A stretch of DNA of 8,053 nucleotides, from the NCBI GenBank assembly GCA_011390055.1, contig JAABTC010000067.1, positions 1-8,053 of the forward strand. Direction: 5' to 3'. The position numbers and the translations under genes are program-made. This DNA comes from Burkholderiales bacterium. Its GTDB lineage: Bacteria > Pseudomonadota > Gammaproteobacteria > Burkholderiales > Burkholderiaceae_C. The notes beneath the pieces were generated by a model. That model had not been told where the DNA came from. It searched no databases and saw only the letters and a list, made by a program, of their open reading frames with translations. Below, in pieces: positions 1 through 6,062 of this stretch; position 1 is the first letter of the stretch; every line of letters starts with the position of its first letter.

Positions 1-789
1 GATGAAGGTGCCGATGCAGCCCGAGCGCAGGATGGTCTTCCAGTGCCGCGCCACGTCGACCAGCTTGGGGATCACCGAGTCGAAGGGATTGATCTTCACC
101 GGCGCCTGCGGCGACTTCATCACCGACAGCAGCTCGGCAAAGCCGAAGGCGCCCACCAGCGCCGGCACCAGGGCGAGGCCACCGGCCAGATCGCGGTTGC
201 CGAAAGTGAAGCGCTCGAAGGCGTAGATGGACTCCTGGCCGATCGTGGCGACGAACAGGCCCAGAAACCCCGCCATCCAGCCCTTGAGCGGGTCATTGCC
301 GGTGAGCGTGCCCGAGATCACGACGCCGAACACCGTCAGCCAGAAGAACTCGTAGGCGCCGAACTCGAGCGCGAGCTCGCCCAGCAGCGGCGTGAAGAGC
401 GCGAGGAAGAACATCCCGATCAAGGTGCCGAGCACGGAGCCGGAAGTGGCGATGCCCATGGCCCTGCCGGCGTGGCCCTGGCGTGCCAGCGCGTGGCCGT
501 CGAGACACGACGCCGCGGACGCTGGCGTGCCCGGGATGTTGAGCAGGATGGCCGAACGCGAGCCGCCGTAGATGGCACCGACGTAGGTGCAGATCAGCAC
601 CAGCAGCGCCTGGTTCGATTCCATCTTGAGCGTGAGCGTCGTCATCAGCGCCAGGCCCATGGTCGCGGTGAGGCCGGGCAGGGCACCGATGACCAGGCCG
701 ATCAGGGTCGAACCGAAGACGTAAAACAGCGACTCCGGGGTGACGAAACTCCAGATCGAGTGGCCGAAGGCGACGAGGCCGCTGAACAT
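1..789 (-). CDS. tctA: Tripartite tricarboxylate transporter large membrane subunit, TctA family (partial, C-terminus beyond window)
   Basis: This is the large membrane channel subunit of a TTT-family secondary transporter, which takes up carboxylates or related small organic acids across the inner membrane with a periplasmic binding protein. The first 263 residues are visible with no stop; family members are about 500 residues, so roughly half is missing. TctA hallmarks seen: an N-terminal hydrophobic stretch with GALPGLTATMGLALM (about residues 29-43), then YVGAIYGGSRSAILLNIPG (about 63-81), followed by TPASAASCLDG and a run of alternating hydrophobic segments. The ATG at 789 starts 13 bases after the tctB stop without a clear Shine-Dalgarno, so translation is probably coupled to tctB. 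It is the third gene of tctC-tctB-tctA. The family call is secure; the substrate (citrate, tricarballylate, terephthalate and others are known for relatives) is not determinable. Confidence 0.93.
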   Translation of the reverse strand, partial: MFSGLVAFGHSIWSFVTPESLFYVFGSTLIGLVIGALPGLTATMGLALMTTLTLKMESNQALLVLICTYVGAIYGGSRSAILLNIPGTPASAASCLDGHALARQGHAGRAMGIATSGSVLGTLIGMFFLALFTPLLGELALEFGAYEFFWLTVFGVVISGTLTGNDPLKGWMAGFLGLFVATIGQESIYAFERFTFGNRDLAGGLALVPALVGAFGFAELLSVMKSPQAPVKINPFDSVIPKLVDVARHWKTILRSGCIGTFI

Positions 790-802
790 CGGTGTTGGCA
801 GA

Positions 803-1327
803 TCAGGGCAGGCGCACGAGAAAGACTTCCTGGAAGACGTAGCTCACCACGAACGACGTTGCTGCGCCGACAGTCACGGCGAAGGCAATGCCCTTCATGC
901 TCTGCCCTGCGGCGCGACGCCGCGCCCCATCGAACAGCAGCAGGAACACGGTGACGAAGGCGAATGTGGCAAGCCAGAACGGAATGCCGCCCCGGCCGAC
1001 CAGCCCCGCCGCGTAGGCCAGGCCGAGCACAAGGAAGCCGCCGACGCGCGTCACCCTCGCCCACGCCTGGCTCGACGCCGACCCCCTTACGCCGCCGAGC
1101 CGCCAACCCCCAGCGCGCGCAGCGCGCAGCGCCAGCAGCAAGCCGAACAGCAGCAACACCGTGCCGAGAATGCCGGGCACCAGGCCCGGTGCGGTGTACA
1201 GCGAGGCGCCCTGGCTTTCCAGCCGGTCCATGCGCCAGGCCGCGATCATCACGGTCAGCCCGAAGGCGACCCAGAGCCAGGCCGCAATGAAATCGGCCCG
1301 GGCCGAGACCCTCTTGTCAACGTTCAC
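803..1327 (-). CDS. tctB: Tripartite tricarboxylate transporter small membrane subunit, TctB family
   Basis: This is the small integral membrane subunit that pairs with TctA in TTT transporters. With the chosen GTG start it is 174 residues, in the usual range for TctB. Hydrophobic segments are visible at about residues 13-31 (FIAAWLWVAFGLTVMIAAW), 46-68, 95-115, 116-135 and 143-167, giving four to five membrane spans. The C-terminal pattern ending FQEVFLVRLP is typical of TctB. Start choice: the GTG at 1327 has a GAG six bases upstream and leaves 24 bases after tctC. An in-frame TTG at 1345 would add six residues (180 in total) but lacks an obvious ribosome binding site. Sequence conservation in this family is low, so the call rests on hydropathy, size, the C-terminal motif and position between tctC and tctA. 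Confidence 0.88.
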   Translation of the reverse strand: MNVDKRVSARADFIAAWLWVAFGLTVMIAAWRMDRLESQGASLYTAPGLVPGILGTVLLLFGLLLALRAARAGGWRLGGVRGSASSQAWARVTRVGGFLVLGLAYAAGLVGRGGIPFWLATFAFVTVFLLLFDGARRRAAGQSMKGIAFAVTVGAATSFVVSYVFQEVFLVRLP

Positions 1328-1351
1328 GGGCGGCTCGGCACCCAAGCGCGG

Positions 1352-2368
1352 TCAGGGCTTGGGGATGCCGATGGTGTCGGGCGAGATCTTGGCTTGACCG
1401 GCGTTGAACTTCTGCCAGGCCGCATCCGCGACCGCGGGCATCGCAATCTTCTGCGCCTCGGCGCCCGCGGTCACCACCATCATCGCGCCGCGGCTGCTCG
1501 CGTACTTCTTGATGACTTCGGACTTGGCAATCTTGTCCATCCAGATCTTGTCGAGCGTCGCTGTCACCTCGGCCGGCACACCCTTGGGCACGAAAATGCC
1601 GAAGTAGCTGACGGGAATCTTGAAGCCGGGAACGAACTCCGACAGCGGCGGGATCGTGCCGTGGCCCTCGATCTCGATCGCCTTGTCGCCGACGACCGCC
1701 AGCGGGCGCAGCCGCTTGCCGCGGATCATCTCCGACTGCTCCGACGACAGTTGCGTGGTGACCTCGGTCTCGCCGGCCACCGTGGCGATCACCGCCGGGT
1801 TGCCGCCGTCGTAGGTGACGTGCTTGTACTTGATGCCGGTGGCCGCAGCGATCTGCTCGATGGCCGTGTGCCCGCTTGAATTCACACCCGCCGTGGCCAC
1901 CGACACCGCGCCGGGCCTGGCCTTCATGGCGTCCAACAAGGCTTTCATGTCCTTGTGCGGCGAGGCCACCGGCACGCTGACGATGGTGGGCAGGGCCAGG
2001 TGGAGATAAAGGTTCCAGTCCTGCACGGTGGTGTCGACCATGCCCAGGATCTTGTAGGAGCCCAGGTCTTTCGGCGCACCGGACGTCCAGGTGTAGCCGT
2101 CCTTGGGCGCTTCGAGCGCATTCTTGGTGCCGATCGAGCCTGAGGCGCCTGGCTGATTCAAGACCACGATCTTCTGCCCCAGCGCTGCTTCCAGATCCCC
2201 CGCGGTGATGCGGATCATCTGGTCGGTGGCGCCGCCCGCGGCCCAGGGCACGATGATGTTGATCGGCTTGGTCGGCTTCCACTGCGCCTGCGCCGCGGAG
2301 GTCATCAGCGCCAGGCCGGCGATGCAGACCACGGCGGTGGCAGCGCTCAATGCACGTAGGGCTTTCAC
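1352..2368 (-). CDS. tctC: Periplasmic solute-binding receptor of a TTT transporter (Bug/TctC family)
   Basis: This 338-residue protein is the extracytoplasmic receptor that captures the substrate and delivers it to TctAB. Residues 1-28 form a Sec signal peptide: KALR at the N-terminus, a hydrophobic core, and an AQA|Q cleavage site near 28/29. No lipobox cysteine is present, so it should be a soluble periplasmic protein. The mature part opens with the Bug pattern KPINIIVPWAAGGATD (about 34-49) and NQPGASGSIGTKNA (about 71-84), the two loops that in Bug structures contact the ligand carboxylate through main-chain groups and water. The GTG start at 2368 is fixed by AGGAG seven bases upstream and by the signal peptide; the frame stays open further upstream, but that part does not look like a secretory leader. 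It is first in tctC-tctB-tctA. Bug ligands vary widely (dicarboxylates, aromatic acids, amino acids, nicotinate), so the substrate is unassigned. Confidence 0.94.
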   Translation of the reverse strand: MKALRALSAATAVVCIAGLALMTSAAQAQWKPTKPINIIVPWAAGGATDQMIRITAGDLEAALGQKIVVLNQPGASGSIGTKNALEAPKDGYTWTSGAPKDLGSYKILGMVDTTVQDWNLYLHLALPTIVSVPVASPHKDMKALLDAMKARPGAVSVATAGVNSSGHTAIEQIAAATGIKYKHVTYDGGNPAVIATVAGETEVTTQLSSEQSEMIRGKRLRPLAVVGDKAIEIEGHGTIPPLSEFVPGFKIPVSYFGIFVPKGVPAEVTATLDKIWMDKIAKSEVIKKYASSRGAMMVVTAGAEAQKIAMPAVADAAWQKFNAGQAKISPDTIGIPKP

Positions 2369-2375
2369 TTGCAGT

Positions 2376-2380
2376 CTCCT
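2376..2380 (-). promoter_or_regulatory. Ribosome binding site of tctC
   Basis: AGGAG on the minus strand (CTCCT on plus), seven bases before a GTG codon. It decides the non-ATG start of tctC, which coincides with the beginning of a good signal peptide. Confidence 0.85.
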
Positions 2381-2422
2381 GAACAGATTGCGAGTGTCGA
2401 GAGTGACATGGCCCGCCGTGAC

Positions 2423-2443
2423 TTGCCCTCGGGCAAACCCGAG
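2423..2443. promoter_or_regulatory. Overlapping palindromes in the tctC/oxidoreductase divergent spacer, candidate operator
   Basis: Two perfect six-base inverted repeats share bases: TTGCCC-TC-GGGCAA (2423-2436) and CTCGGG-CAAA-CCCGAG (2428-2443). They lie near the middle of the 127-base region (2369-2495) between the divergent starts, where a regulator controlling both transcripts would bind. I see no convincing -35/-10 pair on either strand in this spacer and no regulator gene in the window, so operator function is an inference. In a GC-rich genome some short palindromes are expected by chance. Confidence 0.3.
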
Positions 2444-2483
2444 AACCCCGCCCCGCGTCTGCATCATGATGGCGCACCCCCCC

Positions 2484-2488
2484 AGGAG
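2484..2488 (+). promoter_or_regulatory. Ribosome binding site of the Gfo/Idh/MocA gene
   Basis: AGGAG seven bases before the ATG at 2496. It favours this start over the in-frame ATG codons at 2466 and 2469, which lie upstream of it and would place it inside the coding sequence. A run of seven C (2477-2483) directly precedes it. Confidence 0.8.
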
Positions 2489-2495
2489 CCCCTCG

Positions 2496-3536
2496 ATGAC
2501 TGCTGCCCCCAAGCCTCCCCTGCGTTTCGCGGCCATCGGCCTGAACCATCAACACATTTACGGCCAGACCCAGGCGATGCTGGATGCGGGCGCCGAGCTG
2601 GTCGCCTTCCACGCCGAAGAAGACGATCTGGCGGCAGCGTACGCCCGCGTGTTTGCACAGGCACAGCGCGTGCAGGACAAGCGCGCCATCCTCGAAGACC
2701 GCAGCATCGCGCTGGTGGTCAGCGCCACGATTCCCGACCTGCGGGCCGCCGGCGCCATCGAGGTCATGCGCCACGGCAAGGACGTGATGGTCGACAAACC
2801 CGGCGCGATCAGCCTCGACGAGCTGGCCGCGCTGCGGCAGGTGCAGCGCGAGACGGGCCGCATCTTCTCGGTCTGCTTTTCGGAGCGCTTCGAAAACCGG
2901 GCCACCGAAAAAGCCAGCCAGCTCGTGGCCGCCGGGGCCGTGGGCCGCGTTTTGCAAACCGTCGGCCTGGGGCCGCATTCGCTGCGCAACAACCCGCGCC
3001 CGGACTGGTTCTTCCAGCGCAAGCGCTATGGCGGCATCCTGTGCGACATCGCCGCGCACCAGTGCGACCAGTTCCTGCACTTCACCGGTTCGACCCGCGC
3101 CGAGGTGGTGGCATCGCACGTCGGCAACCTCGGCAACCCCGAGACGCCCGAGCTGGAAGACTTCGGCGAAGTGCTGCTGCGAGGCGATGGCGGCACCGGC
3201 TTCATCCGTGTCGACTGGTTCACCCCCAAGGGTCTGGGCGTCTGGGGCGATGGCCGCCTCACGATCCTGGGCACCGAGGGCACCATCGAGTTGCGCAAGT
3301 ACATCGACATCGGTGGCCGCCCCGGCGGCGACCACCTTTTCCTGGTCGACGGCACCGGCACCCGCTACATCGACTGCCGCGCCGAGCCCCTGCCCTACGG
3401 CCCTCGACTGGTGCACGACGTGCTGCATCGCACCGAGACCGCGATGGCGCAAGCGCACTGCTTCCTGGCCACCGAACTGGCGTTGAAGGCTCAAGCGATG
3501 GCCGTGCGGCTTGACGACGGCCCGAAGCCCTCGTGA
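2496..3536 (+). CDS. Gfo/Idh/MocA-family NAD(P)-dependent oxidoreductase
   Basis: This is a 346-residue cytoplasmic dehydrogenase of the Gfo/Idh/MocA superfamily, whose members oxidise or reduce sugars, inositols and related polyols using NAD(P). The N-terminal Rossmann part begins LRFAAIGLNHQHIYG (about residues 9-23). Its glycine loop is the GLNHxH variant rather than GxGxxG. The superfamily EKP motif appears as VDKPG (99-103), with Lys101 the conserved active-site lysine. The second domain has GGILCDIAAHQCDQF (179-193), matching the G-G-x-x-x-D-x-x-x-H pattern, with Asp184 and His188 the likely catalytic pair. Length is normal for the family. The gene diverges from tctC and is tail-to-tail with zwf. 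Divergence from a TTT transporter suggests it acts on the imported compound or a derivative, but neither substrate nor cofactor preference can be read. Confidence 0.88.
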   Translation: MTAAPKPPLRFAAIGLNHQHIYGQTQAMLDAGAELVAFHAEEDDLAAAYARVFAQAQRVQDKRAILEDRSIALVVSATIPDLRAAGAIEVMRHGKDVMVDKPGAISLDELAALRQVQRETGRIFSVCFSERFENRATEKASQLVAAGAVGRVLQTVGLGPHSLRNNPRPDWFFQRKRYGGILCDIAAHQCDQFLHFTGSTRAEVVASHVGNLGNPETPELEDFGEVLLRGDGGTGFIRVDWFTPKGLGVWGDGRLTILGTEGTIELRKYIDIGGRPGGDHLFLVDGTGTRYIDCRAEPLPYGPRLVHDVLHRTETAMAQAHCFLATELALKAQAMAVRLDDGPKPS

Positions 3537-3556
3537 GGCCGGGCGCCCGCAAGCGA

Positions 3557-5002
3557 CTAGTCTTCTTCGGCCCAGGCGAAGCCGTCGCGGGCGATCAAGG
3601 CGCTGGCCGCGGGTGGCCCCCAGCTGCCTGCGGCATACGGCCGCGGGCCGGCGGTGTCGTGACGCCAGGCTTCGAGCACCGGCTCGACCCAGCGCCAGGC
3701 CTGCTCCTGTTCGTCGCTGCGCACGAACAGGTTCAGCCGCCCGGCGATCGCATCGAGCAGCAGGCGTTCGTAGGCGCCGACGCGCGCCGCAGGAAAGGCC
3801 TTGTCGAAGTCCAGGTCGAGTCGCACCGGCGCAAGCATCTCGTTCATCGCGCTGCCCTTGGCCGCCAGCAGGTGCAGCTCCAGGCCGTCTTCGGGTTGCA
3901 GCTTGATCACCAGCTGGTTGGCGCGCGTGGTGCCGGCGAAGATCGGGTGCGGCACCGGCCGGAAGTTGACGACGATCTGTGCGTCGCGCGCGGCCAGCCG
4001 CTTGCCGGTGCGCAGGTAGAAGGGCACGCCGGCCCAGCGCCAGTTCTGCACCTCGGTGCGCAGCGCGACGAAGGTCTCGCAGCGGCTGTCCGCCGGCACC
4101 TTGTCCTCTTCCAGATAACCCGGCACCGGCTGCCCTTCGACCGTGCCCGCACGGTACTGGCCCCGCACCACGTCGCGTGCCACGCTTTCAGCGGTGAAGG
4201 GCTTCAGCGACTTCAGCACCTTCAGCTTCTCGTCGCGGATCGCATCGGCGTCGCCGGTGGCGGGCGGCTCCATCGCGATCATCGTCAGCAGTTGCAGGGC
4301 ATGGTTCTGCACCATGTCGCGCAGCGCGCCGGTGCGGTCGTAGAAGTCGCCGCGGCTGCCGACGCCCAGGGCCTCGGCGATCGTGATCTGGATGTTGGCG
4401 ATGCTCTCGCGCCGCCACAGTGGCTCGAACAAGGCATTGCCGAAACGCAGTGCGGTCAGGTTCTGCACCGCCGGCTTGCCGAGGTAATGGTCGATGCGCA
4501 GCGCCTGCTCTTCGCTGAACGAGGCGCGCACCACACGGTTGATCTCCTGCGCGCTGGCCAGGTCGTGGCCGAGCGGCTTTTCGAGCACCACCCGCACGTC
4601 GCTGCCGTTCAGGCCCGCCGCGCCGAGCTGCGCGCAGATCTGGGTGAACAGGTGCGGGCTGGTGGCCAGGAAGAACACCTTGCACTCGGCACCGCGCTCG
4701 TCGAGCCACTGTTTCAGGCCGGCGTAGTGCTCGGGCTGCGCCAGGTCCATGCGCTTGTAGTGCAGGAGCTGGGCAAAGCGCGCGAACTCCTCGTCCGTCG
4801 GCCGCTTGGCGGGCTCGACCTCGGCGAACTTGTCCTTGATGAAGGCGCGGTAGTCGTCGTCGCTCCGTTCATCGCGCGCCACCGCCAGGATGCGCCCGCC
4901 CGCCGGCAGCTTTCCGTGCCGCCAAGCCTGGAACAGCGCCGGCATCAGCTTGCGCCAGGTCAGGTCGCCGGTGCCGCCGAACAGAACGAGATCGAAAGTC
5001 AT
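3557..5002 (-). CDS. zwf: Glucose-6-phosphate 1-dehydrogenase
   Basis: Catalyses NAD(P)-dependent oxidation of glucose-6-phosphate to 6-phosphogluconolactone, the entry to the oxidative pentose phosphate and Entner-Doudoroff routes; cytoplasmic. At 481 residues it is full length. Motifs in order: dinucleotide-binding FGGTGDLTWRKL (8-19), EKPLGHD (141-147), the active-site signature RIDHYLGK (169-176) with Asp171, His172 and Lys176, the likely general base His234 in VQNHALQLL (exactly 62 residues after His172, the spacing in the characterised Leuconostoc enzyme), and PFYLRTGKRL (327-336). After GK the common ET is replaced by PA (GKPAVQNL). The ATG at 5002 begins the typical N-terminus MTFDLVLFGG; an in-frame ATG at 5041 would add 13 atypical residues and swallow the candidate operator. 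No clear Shine-Dalgarno is visible. Divergent from tal; ends 20 bases from the oxidoreductase stop. Confidence 0.97.
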   Translation of the reverse strand: MTFDLVLFGGTGDLTWRKLMPALFQAWRHGKLPAGGRILAVARDERSDDDYRAFIKDKFAEVEPAKRPTDEEFARFAQLLHYKRMDLAQPEHYAGLKQWLDERGAECKVFFLATSPHLFTQICAQLGAAGLNGSDVRVVLEKPLGHDLASAQEINRVVRASFSEEQALRIDHYLGKPAVQNLTALRFGNALFEPLWRRESIANIQITIAEALGVGSRGDFYDRTGALRDMVQNHALQLLTMIAMEPPATGDADAIRDEKLKVLKSLKPFTAESVARDVVRGQYRAGTVEGQPVPGYLEEDKVPADSRCETFVALRTEVQNWRWAGVPFYLRTGKRLAARDAQIVVNFRPVPHPIFAGTTRANQLVIKLQPEDGLELHLLAAKGSAMNEMLAPVRLDLDFDKAFPAARVGAYERLLLDAIAGRLNLFVRSDEQEQAWRWVEPVLEAWRHDTAGPRPYAAGSWGPPAASALIARDGFAWAEED

Positions 5003-5011
5003 GCGCGCCGC

Positions 5012-5026
5012 TGTAATTTTGTTACG
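5012..5026. promoter_or_regulatory. HexR-like operator in the zwf-tal spacer
   Basis: TGTAATTTTGTTACG contains the inverted repeat GTAA-N5-TTAC. The symmetry extends outward as CGC-t-GTAA and TTAC-g-GCG (5009-5029) with one mismatched pair. It is an AT-rich island in GC-rich DNA. It matches 11 of 15 positions of TGTAATTAAATTACA, the site known for HexR, a sugar-phosphate-responsive RpiR-family regulator that controls zwf and other central carbon genes in proteobacteria. It ends 10 bases upstream of the zwf ATG and lies at the predicted zwf transcription start, a position suited to repression. No hexR gene is in the window. The consensus is quoted from general knowledge, not from a motif scan. 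Confidence 0.6.
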
Positions 5027-5032
5027 GCGCGG

Positions 5033-5061
5033 ATGATGCATGGGTTTCGGGGCGGGGTCAA
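5033..5061 (-). promoter_or_regulatory. Candidate sigma-70 promoter of zwf
   Basis: Read on the minus strand: -35 TTGACC (5061-5056, five of six to consensus), a 17-base spacer, and -10 CATCAT (5038-5033, four of six). Transcription would start near 5026-5027, giving a leader of about 25 bases and placing the HexR-like dyad at about +1 to +15. The -10 is weak, so this remains a prediction. Confidence 0.42.
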
Positions 5062-5072
5062 CGCGGTGGCGT

Positions 5073-5078
5073 TCTAAT
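5073..5078 (+). promoter_or_regulatory. Possible -10 element of the tal-pgi operon
   Basis: TCTAAT matches TATAAT at five of six positions and would give a start near 5085, about 27 bases before the tal ATG. No acceptable -35 lies 16-18 bases upstream (the bases there are G-rich). If real, the promoter is either weak or activator-dependent. tal itself has no clear Shine-Dalgarno. Confidence 0.22.
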
Positions 5079-5111
5079 AGGGCAGGGCTTCGCGCCGACT
5101 CCGCAACCGCC

Positions 5112-6062
5112 ATGAACCAGCTCGAGCAACTGCGCCAATACACCACCGTCGTCGCCGACACCGGCAACTTCAACGAGCTCGCGGCCTACGCGCCGCGCGA
5201 TGCCACCACCAACCCGTCGCTGATCCTGAAGGCGGTGCAGCAGCCGGCCTATGCACCGCTGCTGGCCGACGCGGTGGGCGCATTGAAGGGCCGTGCGATC
5301 GACCGCATCGTCGACGAAGTCCTGGTGCGGTTCGGCGCAGAGATCCTGAAGGTGATTCCGGGGCGGGTGAGCACCGAAGTCGATGCGCGCCTGTCCTTCG
5401 ACATTGCCGCCAGCATCGCGCGCGCGCATCGCATCGTCGAGCTCTACGAGCGCGCGGGCATCGACCGTTCGCGTGTGCTGATCAAGCTGGCGTCCACCTG
5501 GGAGGGCATCCAGGCCGCCAAGGCGCTCGAGCACGAGGGCATCCGCTGCAACCTGACGCTGCTGTTCTCGCTCGGCCAGGCGGTGGCCTGTGCCGATGCC
5601 GGCGTGCGCCTCGTCTCGCCTTTTGTGGGCCGCATCTTCGACTGGCACAAGAAGGCGGCGGGCGCCGCCTGGGACGCCGCCGCCATGGCCGGTGCCAACG
5701 ACCCCGGCGTGCGGTCGGTGCGCCAGATCTACACCTACTACAAGCATTTCGGCATCGAGACCGAGGTGATGGGGGCGAGCTTTCGCAACCTCGACCAGGT
5801 GCGCGCGCTTGCGGGCTGCGACCTGCTGACCATCGCGCCCGATCTGCTGGCGCAGCTGCAGGCCGAGGCGGCGCCGCTGGCCCGTCAGCTCGACCCCGAA
5901 CAGGCTCGCCAGGCCACCGTGTCGGCCATCGTCCACAACGAGGCGTCGTTCCGCTACGCGCTGAACGACGATGCGATGGCCAGCGACAAGCTGGCCGAGG
6001 GCATCCGCGCCTTCGCCGCCGACGCGGCGAAGCTCGACCGCATGATCGAGGCGCTGCAGTGA
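5112..6062 (+). CDS. tal: Transaldolase (TalB type)
   Basis: Transfers a dihydroxyacetone unit between sugar phosphates (sedoheptulose-7-phosphate plus glyceraldehyde-3-phosphate to erythrose-4-phosphate plus fructose-6-phosphate) in the non-oxidative pentose phosphate pathway; cytoplasmic. The 316 residues match the TalB class. Visible: TTVVADTGNF (11-20) with Asp16, DATTNPSLIL (30-39, first family signature), GRVSTEVDARLS (84-95) with Glu89, VLIKLASTWEGI (122-133) with Lys125 as the Schiff-base lysine, then CNLTLLFSLGQA (146-157) and SPFVGRIFDW (169-178). The ATG at 5112 is chosen because MNQLEQLRQYTTVVADTG is the normal N-terminus; the frame is open back to 5040 but without family similarity. 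First gene of a plus-strand operon; its TGA overlaps the pgi GTG by four bases. Confidence 0.96.
   Translation: MNQLEQLRQYTTVVADTGNFNELAAYAPRDATTNPSLILKAVQQPAYAPLLADAVGALKGRAIDRIVDEVLVRFGAEILKVIPGRVSTEVDARLSFDIAASIARAHRIVELYERAGIDRSRVLIKLASTWEGIQAAKALEHEGIRCNLTLLFSLGQAVACADAGVRLVSPFVGRIFDWHKKAAGAAWDAAAMAGANDPGVRSVRQIYTYYKHFGIETEVMGASFRNLDQVRALAGCDLLTIAPDLLAQLQAEAAPLARQLDPEQARQATVSAIVHNEASFRYALNDDAMASDKLAEGIRAFAADAAKLDRMIEALQ
6048..6051 (+). promoter_or_regulatory. Ribosome binding site of pgi inside the end of tal
   Basis: GAGG seven bases before the GTG at 6059. It supports GTG as the pgi start and lies within tal coding sequence, consistent with coupled translation across the GTGA overlap. 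Confidence 0.6.

Noticed and set aside
43..1879. Long plus-strand open frames opposite tctA, tctB and tctC (43-954 and 740-1879).
   Set aside because: They are antisense to a recognisable TTT operon and their translations are Arg/His/Gln-rich without family motifs or ribosome binding sites.
2395..2408. TGTC-N6-GACA inverted repeat upstream of tctC.
   Set aside because: Four-base arms are too short to stand above chance, and no linked promoter element was found.
2369..2495. Search for sigma-70 (-35/-10) and sigma-54 (GG-N10-GC) promoters in the tctC/oxidoreductase spacer.
   Set aside because: TTGC-like hexamers occur but none has an acceptable -10 at 16-18 bases, and no correctly spaced GG/GC pair was found, so no promoter is called.
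1317..3494. A 725-codon open frame on the minus strand, out of frame with tctC and antisense to the oxidoreductase gene.
   Set aside because: Its translation is low-complexity and rich in Arg, Gly, His and Ala, shows no domain, and overlaps two well-supported genes. This is the usual effect of few stop codons in GC-rich DNA.
3537..3556. CGGGCGCCCG palindrome (3540-3549) between the convergent stops, considered as a bidirectional terminator.
   Set aside because: The palindrome leaves no proper loop and has no T-run on either side. Termination here, if any, is not visible.
5003..5041. Upstream in-frame ATG at 5041 as the zwf start.
   Set aside because: It adds 13 residues unlike G6PD N-termini and would place the dyad in coding sequence; MTFDLVLFGGTGDL at 5002 is the expected beginning.
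3533..5077. A 514-codon plus-strand open frame opposite zwf.
   Set aside because: It is fully antisense to a gene with intact catalytic motifs, and its translation has no recognisable domain.
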